Assembly (NCBI GenBank): GCA_025355165.1
Contig: JANYAD010000030.1
Span: forward strand, 1-64,000
Origin: Gammaproteobacteria bacterium
Lineage (GTDB): Bacteria; Pseudomonadota; Gammaproteobacteria; Steroidobacterales; Steroidobacteraceae
Reading direction: 5' to 3'
DNA: 64,000 nucleotides
Under the pieces are notes generated by a model. It was not told the DNA's origin, did not search any database, and saw only the letters and a list, made by a program, of their open reading frames with translations. The number at the start of each line of letters is the position of its first letter. Positions within the stretch are counted from its first letter, which is position 1. Below, piece after piece: positions 52,278 through 60,218 of this stretch. Position numbers and translations under genes: made by a program.

Positions 52278-53280
52278 TAAGGTCGACGAACTCGCCGGGA
52301 CGCAGCGCGCGGCTATCTTGCTCATGAGCTTGGGCGAGCAGGATGCCGCCAATGTGCTCAAACAACTCGATGCCCGCGAAGTCCAGAAATTGGGCATCGC
52401 CATGGCAGAGCTCAAGGAAGTATCGCGCGAACAAATGAGCTCGGTGCTCGACAAGTTCATCGGCATCGCGGATGCCAAGGCTAACATCGCTGGCGGGTCG
52501 CAGGACTACGTGCGGCGCGTGCTCACCCAAGCGGTCGGAAAGCAGAAGACCGATATGCTGCTCGACCGAGTATCAAATGGCCAGACCGGCCAAGGCATCG
52601 AGGCTCTGAAATGGATGGAAGCCAAGGCCGTCGCGCAGATCATTAGCGGCGAACATCCGCAGATCGCCGCCATCGTCTTGGCGCACCTCGAGCCGGAACA
52701 GTCAGCGGCGATTATGCCGCTGCTAAAGGATGATTTGCGCACTGAAGTGTTGATGCGCATTGCCTCGCTGAACGAAGTGCCCCAGTCGGCGCTCACGGAA
52801 CTCGATCAGCTGGTGGAGAAGCAAGCAAACGTGGCACCGCCGACGCCCCTGCGGCGCGTCGGCGGTGCGCGGACAGCGGCCAATATTCTGAATGCCATGG
52901 AGCGTGAAAAGCTCAGCGAGGAACTCGGCAAGATCGAGAAGGCTGACGGCGAGATGCACCAGCAGATCAAGGACCTTCTGTTCGTCTTCGACAACCTATT
53001 GGATGTCGATGACCGCGGCATTCAGGCGTTGTTGCGCGAAGTGGGGTCCGACACGCTGGCGGTGGCGCTGCGCGGCGCGGAGCCCGGAGTGCAGGAAAAG
53101 GTACTGAAGAATATGTCGAAGCGAGCCGCGGAAATCCTCAAGGACGATATGGAAGCACGCGGTCCGGTAAAACTTGCGGACGTCGAAGCGGCGCAAAAGG
53201 AGATCATCGTCATCGCGCAACGCATGGCCGAAGAAGGCACTATTAGCCTCGGCGGCAAGGGAGCAGGTGATTTTGTCTGA
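52270..53280 (+). CDS. fliG: Motor switch protein FliG
   Basis: This 336-residue switch protein has AAILLMSLGEQDAANVLKQL at the N-terminus and GEHPQIAAIVLAHLEPEQSA in the middle domain. The C-terminal torque domain contains LLFVFDNLLDVDDRGIQALL and the charged LREVGSDTLAVALRGA. It couples the ring to the stator. ATG at 52270 overlaps fliF. Confidence 0.96.
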   Translation: MADKVDELAGTQRAAILLMSLGEQDAANVLKQLDAREVQKLGIAMAELKEVSREQMSSVLDKFIGIADAKANIAGGSQDYVRRVLTQAVGKQKTDMLLDRVSNGQTGQGIEALKWMEAKAVAQIISGEHPQIAAIVLAHLEPEQSAAIMPLLKDDLRTEVLMRIASLNEVPQSALTELDQLVEKQANVAPPTPLRRVGGARTAANILNAMEREKLSEELGKIEKADGEMHQQIKDLLFVFDNLLDVDDRGIQALLREVGSDTLAVALRGAEPGVQEKVLKNMSKRAAEILKDDMEARGPVKLADVEAAQKEIIVIAQRMAEEGTISLGGKGAGDFV

Positions 53281-53899
53281 CGTGAACCCGAAGCAGGCAA
53301 CTGTCGCCCTGTGGGCGGTACCCGATATGGAGAGCCCCCCCGCGCAGCAAAGAATGGCTACGGTCGGCGGTCTTGCCGATCTGCAGGCCGAAGCGCACAA
53401 AGAAGCGTTCGAACAAGGACTCGCGGAAGGACGCGCCGCCGGGCGCGCCGAGGCGCGCGTGCAGGTCGAACGGCTGGCCGGCATGTTCTACGATTTGGCC
53501 AAGCCATTTGATGTTCTCGACGCTGAAGTCGAGCGCGAGCTTCTCACTTTGGCGATGGCGCTCGCGCGCCAAATCGTACGGCGCGAATTGAAAACCGATC
53601 CGACACAAATTATCGGCATTATTCGCGAGGCCATTGCCGCGCTACCTGTGGCGACGCGCGATGTGCGGGTGCATTTGCATCCGGAAGATGCCGCGGTGGT
53701 CAAAGAGCACTTGGCGCCGACGGAAAATGAGCGTGCGTGGACCATCGTTGAAGATCCCGTCATGGCGCGCGGCGGGTGCCAGATCGCCACCGCTACCTCG
53801 CGAATCGACGCGCGTCTGGAGACCCGGCTCGGCGGTATCTTAAGTGAACTGCTGGGTACTGAACGACATGCGCCTGTAGCTCGCGGCGGAACTGCTTGA
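53273..53899 (+). CDS. fliH: Flagellar export stalk protein FliH
   Basis: This protein has about 208 residues. A helix with the repeat pattern EQGLAEGRAAGRAEARVQVE (GxxxG-type, as in FliH) is followed by the C-terminal ATPase-binding domain (ALARQIVRRELKTDP; VHLHPEDAAVV). It regulates FliI. The exact start is uncertain: TTG at 53273 has GGGAG 9 nt upstream; GTG at 53282 or 53267 are alternatives. Its stop overlaps the fliI ATG. Confidence 0.9.
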   Translation: MSDVNPKQATVALWAVPDMESPPAQQRMATVGGLADLQAEAHKEAFEQGLAEGRAAGRAEARVQVERLAGMFYDLAKPFDVLDAEVERELLTLAMALARQIVRRELKTDPTQIIGIIREAIAALPVATRDVRVHLHPEDAAVVKEHLAPTENERAWTIVEDPVMARGGCQIATATSRIDARLETRLGGILSELLGTERHAPVARGGTA

Positions 53900-55284
53900 T
53901 GAGCCAGCCTGCGGCGACGCCCTCTAGACAACAACGCTGGATCGAAAGGATAGTTCAGGCCCGCGAGCGCATGGCAACTGTGTCGCAGTTCGTGGTCGAA
54001 GGAACGCTGAGCCGCATGGTCGGCATGACGCTTGAGGCGGTCGGTTGCGAGGCCGCGGTTGGCGGTCGTTGCCTGGTCGACGCGGCGGAGGGCAAACAGA
54101 TCGAGGCTGAAGTGGTGGGGTTTTCCGGCGACAAGCTATTTTTGATGCCCACGGGAGACATTCGCGGCCTGATGCCGGGCGCACGCGTCATCCCTACGCG
54201 AAGCGAGTCCTCGTTCGCGATGGGCGATGAGCTACTCGGACGGGTGTTGGATGGCGCCGGGCGGCCGCTCGATGGATTCGGCGAATTGCGTTGCACCGAT
54301 CGGGTGTCACTGGCCGGTGAACCGCTAAATCCGCTCATGCGCCGTGCGATCCGGGATCCGCTCGATGTGGGGGTGCGCTCCATCAACGCGCTGCTGTCGG
54401 TAGGCGGCGGGCAGCGCATCGGGCTGTTTGCAGGCTCCGGGGTGGGCAAATCCGTGCTGCTGGGCATGATGACCCGATACACCAAGGCCGACGTGACCGT
54501 AGTCGGACTGATCGGCGAACGTGGCCGGGAGGTCCAAGATTTCGTGACCAACACCTTGGGGCCCGACGGCATGCGCCGCGCAGTGGTGGTGGCCACTCCA
54601 GCCGACAATCCGCCGCTGATGCGCCTGCACGGTGCGTGGCTTGCAACCGCGATTGCCGAGTATTTCCGCGATCGGGGGCTGAAGGTGTTGCTGTTGCTCG
54701 ATTCGCTAACTCGTTTCGCGCAAGCGCAGCGCGAAATCGCGCTAGCCATCGGTGAACCCCCCGCCACCAAGGGCTACCCGCCGTCCGTGTTCGCGCGCTT
54801 GCCACAGCTGGTCGAGCGTGCCGGCAACAGCGATCGCGGTGTGGGATCGATCACCGCTTTCTATACCGTGTTGGTGGAAGGTGATGACCAGAATGACCCG
54901 ATCGCGGATGCAGCCCGCGCGATCCTGGACGGACACATCGTGCTGTCGCGCCGCTTGGCAGAGAACGGCCTTTATCCTGCGATCGATGTCGAGGCCTCGA
55001 TCAGTCGGGCGATGCACCAGATCGCCACTCGTGAGCAACTCGATTTGGCGAACCGCTTCAAGCAAGTTTATTCGACGTATCAGCAAAATCGCGATCTGAT
55101 CACCGTCGGCGCCTACAGGCGCGGTTCGGACGCGAGGGTGGACCTCGCCGTCGAGCAGTGGCCAAAAATGCTCGAATTTCTGAGGCAGGATATGTACGAA
55201 CCGGTGGGAATCGAGCGAAGTTATGCGGATCTGAAGCAACTCGTGACGCAGTTCTCGGCACCTCCCACGCCAACGGGCCGATAG
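53899..55284 (+). CDS. fliI: Flagellum-specific export ATPase FliI
   Basis: This 461-residue F1-beta-like ATPase has Walker A in LFAGSGVGKSVLLG near residue 178, IGERGREVQDF and Walker B LLLLDSLTRFAQAQRE. The C-terminal region contains AYRRGSDARVDLA. It energises unfolding and entry of export substrates. ATG at 53899 is formed by the TGATG junction with fliH. Confidence 0.97.
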   Translation: MSQPAATPSRQQRWIERIVQARERMATVSQFVVEGTLSRMVGMTLEAVGCEAAVGGRCLVDAAEGKQIEAEVVGFSGDKLFLMPTGDIRGLMPGARVIPTRSESSFAMGDELLGRVLDGAGRPLDGFGELRCTDRVSLAGEPLNPLMRRAIRDPLDVGVRSINALLSVGGGQRIGLFAGSGVGKSVLLGMMTRYTKADVTVVGLIGERGREVQDFVTNTLGPDGMRRAVVVATPADNPPLMRLHGAWLATAIAEYFRDRGLKVLLLLDSLTRFAQAQREIALAIGEPPATKGYPPSVFARLPQLVERAGNSDRGVGSITAFYTVLVEGDDQNDPIADAARAILDGHIVLSRRLAENGLYPAIDVEASISRAMHQIATREQLDLANRFKQVYSTYQQNRDLITVGAYRRGSDARVDLAVEQWPKMLEFLRQDMYEPVGIERSYADLKQLVTQFSAPPTPTGR

Positions 55285-55288
55285 TGCA

Positions 55289-55750
55289 ATGCCCATGATG
55301 AAGTCCAAACGCTTTGAGCCTATCCAGGAAATCGCACTGTCCTCGGCGAACGAGTTGAGCCGCAGCATGGCCGAGGCGGGGCGCAGAATCTCCGACCTGG
55401 AGCATCAGCTTCAGCAGCTTCAGACCTACCGCGATGAGTATGTGCGCGACTCGGCCAAGACCAGCGGCGCCATCGACGCGGTCAAGCTGCAAAACTATCG
55501 TTCCTTCCTCGACCGGTTGGGCGAGGCGCTGAACCAGAAGGTGAGAGCGCTCGATTCCGCGCGCAACGAATTCGAGAAACGCCGTGCGCAGTGGAGCGAG
55601 AAACGCATCGAGTCCGAGTCCCTGAACCGGGTCGTGGACCGCTTTCGCAACGAAGAGCAACACGCTGCAGATCGCAAGGAGCAGCGCGATGGCGATGAGG
55701 CAGCCATGCGCTTGATGTTGATCGGACGCCTCGATACCGGAAGCCCGTAG
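55289..55750 (+). CDS. fliJ: Flagellar export chaperone FliJ
   Basis: This 153-residue, two-helix coiled coil is rich in charged residues; RRISDLEHQLQQLQTYRDEY and the conserved turn AVKLQNYRSFLDRLGEAL identify it. It works with FliI and FlhA in export. It starts 4 nt after fliI. fliK, its usual neighbour, is not next but about 6.5 kb downstream. Confidence 0.92.
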   Translation: MPMMKSKRFEPIQEIALSSANELSRSMAEAGRRISDLEHQLQQLQTYRDEYVRDSAKTSGAIDAVKLQNYRSFLDRLGEALNQKVRALDSARNEFEKRRAQWSEKRIESESLNRVVDRFRNEEQHAADRKEQRDGDEAAMRLMLIGRLDTGSP

Positions 55751-55774
55751 CGGGGGCGTGTTACTCTCGGTGCA

Positions 55775-56230
55775 ATGACCAGCATTTGGGTCGATGCCGA
55801 CGCCTGTCCCGGCGTGATAAAAGAAATACTGTTTCGTGCCGCGAAGCGCACCGGCGTACCGATCACGCTGGTGGCCAATCAGGCTTTGCAAATTCCCAGA
55901 ATCCAGAGCGTCCGCGCCGTCAAGGTTGCCCCCGGGTTCGATGTTGCAGACGCTGAAATCGTAAAACGTGTCGTCGCCGGCGATCTGGTGGTCACGGCCG
56001 ATATTCCGCTCGCCGCCGAGGTGATTGCCAAGGGTGCCGAGGCGCTCAATCCACGCGGCGAGCTCTATTCTCCCGATACCATACGCGGCGTGCTTGCCAT
56101 GCGTGACTTCATGGACACGATGCGATCGAGCGGCGTCATCGGCGGGGGCCCGCCGCCGCTCTCTCAAGCCAATCGCAATGCCTTTGCAGCCCGCCTCGAT
56201 TCTTGGCTGGCAAAGCGGCCACTGCAATGA
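55775..56230 (+). CDS. YaiI/YqxD-family (DUF188) protein
   Basis: This 151-residue protein begins [18 protein letters not shown], the acidic PIN/NYN-like signature of UPF0178. [19 protein letters not shown] and [12 protein letters not shown] complete the family pattern. A nuclease-like fold is suggested, but no function is proven. It is followed by a yheU-like gene through an ATGA overlap, and lies 24 nt after fliJ. Confidence 0.92.
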   Translation: MTSIWVDADACPGVIKEILFRAAKRTGVPITLVANQALQIPRIQSVRAVKVAPGFDVADAEIVKRVVAGDLVVTADIPLAAEVIAKGAEALNPRGELYSPDTIRGVLAMRDFMDTMRSSGVIGGGPPPLSQANRNAFAARLDSWLAKRPLQ

Positions 56231-56511
56231 TGGAAAATGAAGAAGCTGCGCAGCCGACCGGCGAACCGGAGGCCGGCGAACCGGTGCAGGTGCCATACAC
56301 CGAGTTATCGCCAGACCTGTTGCACGCCGTCATCGAGTCCTTCGTGCTGCGCGAAGGCACCGATTACGGCGTGCAGGAACTCCCTTTAGATGCGAAAGTG
56401 GCCCGAGTCATGGGGCAGCTCCGGCGTCAAGAGATCAAGATCATTTATGACCCTAATTCCGACAGCGTGACCATCATACCTGGGCACTCCGATGGTGCGC
56501 CGAAGCGCTAA
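56227..56511 (+). CDS. YheU-family (UPF0270) protein
   Basis: This 94-residue protein has [20 protein letters not shown] and REGTDYG, which identify YheU. The acidic N-terminal extension of about 20 residues is longer than usual. ATG at 56227 overlaps the preceding stop; its own end overlaps the transglycosylase gene by 20 nt. Function is unknown across the family. Confidence 0.88.
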   Translation: MMENEEAAQPTGEPEAGEPVQVPYTELSPDLLHAVIESFVLREGTDYGVQELPLDAKVARVMGQLRRQEIKIIYDPNSDSVTIIPGHSDGAPKR

Positions 56512-57337
56512 GCCCCGGCGCTCTAAATTCGCATCAGTCGTCGTTAGATTTTGGCGCCGAACCAGGAAGCTTGCTCGTCGCGCAAAGCGCTGGTGGCTAC
56601 CGGCACCGCGAGCGGCGAAACTCATCATGGGCCTGGCGGTCATCCTGATGGTTTGGCTGGGCGTAAACTGGATATTCCAAGTGCTGCGCAAGCCCTCGGA
56701 GTTGTTCTTTCCGGTCAGCGGCACGTTGAACAAGACACCGGTGGAAACCTGGCGGGCGTACCAGCCCATCTTCAGAAAATATTCCACCAGCATCATGACC
56801 CCAACCCTCTTGGCCGCTCTTGCCCAAGTGGAAGCCTCAGGAAACCCCGTGGCGCGCACGTACTGGCGCTGGTCGTGGAAATCGCTGCCCTTCGAGGTGT
56901 ATCGGCCGGCATCCACGGCGGTGGGCATGTACCAAATTACCGACGGTAATTTCGCCGAAGCGAGGCATTTTTGCATCCATGATCATCAGGTTGTTGGTGA
57001 TGGGCCGTGGAATGATTGGCAGTCCTGCTGGTTCACCCGCTTGTATGCCCGGGTGCTCCCAAGCGATGCGGTCGAACTGACATCGGCTTACTTAGACCAC
57101 AGCGTCGCCGCCATCTTTGAGCGCCGCCGCATCGGCTCAGCAACGTTACAGCGCAAGCAGGCGCTGGCTGCATTGATTCATTTGTGCGGCGCCGGCGCTG
57201 GCGATGAGTTCGCGAGGCGCGGCTTTCGGGTGGCCGAGAGTCAGCGCTGCGGTGATCATCAGGCGCAAATGTATCTGAATCGCGTCAGTGCAATGAAAGA
57301 GGTTTTCGATCGCCTGCTGAACGAGGAGGCACAATGA
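56492..57337 (+). CDS. Membrane-anchored lytic transglycosylase (SLT-type)
   Basis: This 281-residue protein has a strongly basic N-terminus and one membrane anchor at about residues 43-66 (IMGLAVILMVWLGVNWIFQV). A periplasmic lysozyme-like domain follows, with AALAQVEASGNPVA (presumed catalytic Glu), TAVGMYQITDGNF and ALAALIHLCGAG. It would cut peptidoglycan glycan strands. It could act in envelope remodelling for flagella, but this is suggested only by proximity. Confidence 0.82.
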   Translation: MVRRSAKPRRSKFASVVVRFWRRTRKLARRAKRWWLPAPRAAKLIMGLAVILMVWLGVNWIFQVLRKPSELFFPVSGTLNKTPVETWRAYQPIFRKYSTSIMTPTLLAALAQVEASGNPVARTYWRWSWKSLPFEVYRPASTAVGMYQITDGNFAEARHFCIHDHQVVGDGPWNDWQSCWFTRLYARVLPSDAVELTSAYLDHSVAAIFERRRIGSATLQRKQALAALIHLCGAGAGDEFARRGFRVAESQRCGDHQAQMYLNRVSAMKEVFDRLLNEEAQ

Positions 57338-57347
57338 AATCGCCAGG

Positions 57348-58313
57348 TCATGGACCTTTCGGGGCTTGGCGCGAATCGGTGCAATTCCTCATGGCGCTCT
57401 TCAGGGAGATTCGCGAGACGCTGCCGCTTTGATAATCCGTGAGCCATAACGCGCCGTGTCCTATCCCGAGTGAATCACCGCCCGGACCGATCCACTGGCA
57501 CAACACAGTATTGGTGTCCGCGTCGATCAGCGATAGGGGCACCTTCGGCATGGTGGTCCACACTCGATTAGCATCGAAAGCGATGTCGCCGCCGTGGCCG
57601 GGGGTGCCCAATGCAATGGTGACGGTATTCTTGGTGCGCACATCCGCACGCGTTACCGTGCCATCGCCTTGATTAAGAGTCCAAATGGCGCCCGCGCCGG
57701 TGGCGAGGAAGCGCGGGCCAGGCCCGGTGGCTACCGTGGTAGTTACCTTTCCGGTAAGCGCGTCCAGGCCCGTGAGGTCGGCGCCCTCAGCGTGGGAAAT
57801 CCAAATCGTGCCGTCCTTAAATTTCGGGTTATATGAGCCGGGCGGGGTGTGGAAGGTAGCGAGAACGGTGCCGTTGCCGGGATCCAAGCGCGCAAGATCG
57901 CCCTGTCCGTTCACGACCATCCACACGCTGTCGGCTCCGTAAGCGATGCCGCCTTCGGCAGCGGCCGGCCCCACCGCAAACGTCGCTGATAATTGACTGG
58001 TTTTTAAGTTCACCTTGGCCAGTGTCGGGGGAGATGTACACATCGGAACCCAAAGATGGCCTGAACCCGCCGTCAAACCGGCGCATGCTTCGCCCGGTAG
58101 CCTCACGCGTGCGACCCGTAGATTGGTTTTAGGATCTATGCGATTGACAGCAAAGGGACCGGTGCTGCCGACCCACACCGAGTCGGCCGTGATCAACACC
58201 CAGTCCGCGGTCTTGCCCAACTTAATCGTCGCCAGGGGCTCAAGTTCGGTTATGGATCGAGGCGCCGCGGCCGCGCTGCACGACAGTGCATACATCACGC
58301 TCGCCAGAAGCAT
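57348..58313 (-). CDS. Secreted beta-propeller protein (YncE/Vgb-like)
   Basis: This 321-residue protein has a signal peptide ending near CSAAAAP. Repeated blade units such as DSVWVGSTGPFAVNRIDPKT, SVWMVVNGQGDLARLDPGNG and AIWTLNQGDGTVTRAD are typical of seven-bladed YncE or virginiamycin B lyase-like propellers. Ligand or enzyme activity cannot be told. ATG at 58313 fits the signal sequence; TTG at 58355 is less likely. It is convergent with the transglycosylase gene. Confidence 0.75.
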   Translation of the reverse strand: MLLASVMYALSCSAAAAPRSITELEPLATIKLGKTADWVLITADSVWVGSTGPFAVNRIDPKTNLRVARVRLPGEACAGLTAGSGHLWVPMCTSPPTLAKVNLKTSQLSATFAVGPAAAEGGIAYGADSVWMVVNGQGDLARLDPGNGTVLATFHTPPGSYNPKFKDGTIWISHAEGADLTGLDALTGKVTTTVATGPGPRFLATGAGAIWTLNQGDGTVTRADVRTKNTVTIALGTPGHGGDIAFDANRVWTTMPKVPLSLIDADTNTVLCQWIGPGGDSLGIGHGALWLTDYQSGSVSRISLKSAMRNCTDSRQAPKGP

Positions 58314-58432
58314 GGACTTTTCGCGGTGTCGCACGGCAGGAGTATGGGCCAACAAGCCCGCGATTTCTCAGCGAGCTGGTGTATGCTTCCAAAAATTTGT
58401 TCCGCGCCAAAAAATTGAGGGGTACAACAATT

Positions 58433-59545
58433 TTGCGATTTAGTCCGCTGGTCCTGGTCTTGTTCGCCGCTCCATTTGCGCAAGCGCAGGCAGCGCAGAC
58501 AGACATAGAGCCCGTTCAGCACGAATTCATGATCAAGGATTTCAAGACCGAGGGCGGCGCCGTGCTGCCCGAGGCACGCGTGGTTTACGGAACTTACGGC
58601 AAGCTTAATTCGAAAGGGGACAATGCGGTCCTTCTTCCATCGCACTATATGGCTGAGATGCACGGCTACGGCTGGTTGATCGGCCCGGGCAAGGCGCTAG
58701 ATCCGGGAAAGCTGTTCCTGGTCAGCAGCGAGCTGTTTGGAAACGGACGCTCATCCTCGCCGAGTAATACGCCGGAACCGTTGCACGGCCCGCGGTTCCC
58801 CGTCACCAGCATCCGTGACAACATCCAAGCCGTGCATCGCTTGCTGACCGAGCAGCTGCATGTTCAGCACCTGCGCGCCGTCATCGGATTCTCGATGGGG
58901 GCGCAACAAGCGTTCCAATGGGCGGTAAGCTATCCGGACTTCATGGACGGTATCGTGGCGACTTCCGGCACGGCAAAGACTTATGGCCATGGCATCGTGC
59001 GTCTCGAAGGTGAAATCGCGGCGCTGACCGCCGACCCGACCTTCGACGGCGGCGACTACAAGACTCAGCCGACCAAGGGTATTGAGGCTTTCTCCATGGT
59101 TTGGGCTGGCTGGTTATTTTCGCAGGAATGGTGGCGCCAGGAGCTGTGGCGCACGAACCCCGCTTTCGGCAAGACCTTCGAGGAGGTGGTGGAGCACTTT
59201 CGCAAGAGTTTCATTCCTGGAGCGGATGCGAATAATTTGATCCTGCAGATGCGTAGTTGGGAGTTCCACGACATCGGCAAGACACCGCCTTTTCACGGCG
59301 ACGTCGAGGCGGCACTGCGTTCCATCAAAGTACCGGTGCTTTACATGCCCTCCGAGACCGACATGTACTTTCCAACTACCGATGCGCGGTATGAAGCGGC
59401 GTTCATCGCGCATTGTACGCTCGCGATCATTCCGTCGCTGTGGGGCCATCCAGCCGGTGCCGGCGTGGCGCCCGCAGATGAGAAGTTTCTCAATGATCAC
59501 GTGTCGACGTTTCTTGCGACCATCGGCAAACCTTTGACCCGATGA
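58433..59545 (+). CDS. Secreted alpha/beta hydrolase of the MetX (homoserine acetyltransferase) superfamily
   Basis: This 370-residue protein starts at TTG 58433, preceded by GAGGGG about 10 nt upstream. The start gives a clean signal peptide (LVLVLFAAPFAQAQA). ARVVYGTYGKLN and the nucleophile GFSMGAQQAFQWA (Ser about 154) are MetX-like. SETDMYFP and WGHPAGAG supply Asp and His. A secreted form argues against a methionine-pathway enzyme and for an esterase. Its stop overlaps the LysE gene start by 4 nt. Confidence 0.78.
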   Translation: MRFSPLVLVLFAAPFAQAQAAQTDIEPVQHEFMIKDFKTEGGAVLPEARVVYGTYGKLNSKGDNAVLLPSHYMAEMHGYGWLIGPGKALDPGKLFLVSSELFGNGRSSSPSNTPEPLHGPRFPVTSIRDNIQAVHRLLTEQLHVQHLRAVIGFSMGAQQAFQWAVSYPDFMDGIVATSGTAKTYGHGIVRLEGEIAALTADPTFDGGDYKTQPTKGIEAFSMVWAGWLFSQEWWRQELWRTNPAFGKTFEEVVEHFRKSFIPGADANNLILQMRSWEFHDIGKTPPFHGDVEAALRSIKVPVLYMPSETDMYFPTTDARYEAAFIAHCTLAIIPSLWGHPAGAGVAPADEKFLNDHVSTFLATIGKPLTR

Positions 59546-60189
59546 CGTTCAAGACGTGGTTGCTTTTCCTGGTAATGGAGACCGCATTGTCTCTGTCCCC
59601 GGGACCGGCCGTGTTTTACGTCGTCTCGCAAGGCGCACGGGGCGGATTGCGTCGCACCCTGCCGGCGGCGGCGGGAATTCTTACCGCCAACGCAGCGTAC
59701 TTCGCGCTATCGGCCACCAGCCTAGGAGCGCTCATTGCGGCGAGCGCGAGGTTCTTCGTCATCGCCAAATGGGTCGGGGCCGCCTACCTTATTGTTTTGG
59801 GCGTAAAGGCGCTGCTCGCTGCGAACTCCATGCATGCTGTTGCGCTCGAAAAGGAGCAGGCGCAAAAGCAGCGCCGTCTGGGCGTGTATGTGGGGGCCCT
59901 TACCTTGCAATTCGCGAATCCCAAGGCGCTGCTGTTTTTTCTGGCGTTACTGCCGCAATTCATCAACCTCGCAGCACCGGTGGTACCGCAGATGTTGATC
60001 TTGGCAGCGACATCTATGGTCCCGGAATTTTTTATCTTGGCAGGGTACGGGTGGCTGGCGCATCGCGCGCTGCGCGCAACGGTTCGATTCGGCATGCCGG
60101 GCAACATGAATCGTTGGCTTGCGCGGGTGGAGGGCGTCGGGCTATTGGGCTGTGCGACTCTGGTTTTGAATTTTAATCGCGGCAACTAG
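59542..60189 (+). CDS. LysE/RhtB-family amino-acid exporter
   Basis: This 215-residue inner-membrane protein has about six spans. The opening LSLSPGPAVFYVVSQGARGG is the LysE/RhtB signature, and LGVKALLAANS with LQFANPKALLFFLALLPQFI follow. It would export an amino acid or derivative. It is coupled to the upstream hydrolase by an ATGA overlap, so it might export a product linked to that enzyme. Confidence 0.88.
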   Translation: MTFKTWLLFLVMETALSLSPGPAVFYVVSQGARGGLRRTLPAAAGILTANAAYFALSATSLGALIAASARFFVIAKWVGAAYLIVLGVKALLAANSMHAVALEKEQAQKQRRLGVYVGALTLQFANPKALLFFLALLPQFINLAAPVVPQMLILAATSMVPEFFILAGYGWLAHRALRATVRFGMPGNMNRWLARVEGVGLLGCATLVLNFNRGN

Positions 60190-60218
60190 CCGTCTAAACA
60201 TTCGATAAGGTGAAATGT

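Noticed and set aside
55100..56296. 398-codon open frame on the minus strand across fliI, fliJ and the yaiI-like gene
   Set aside because: It is fully antisense to three well-supported genes, has no recognisable domain or ribosome site, and reflects GC-rich codon bias.
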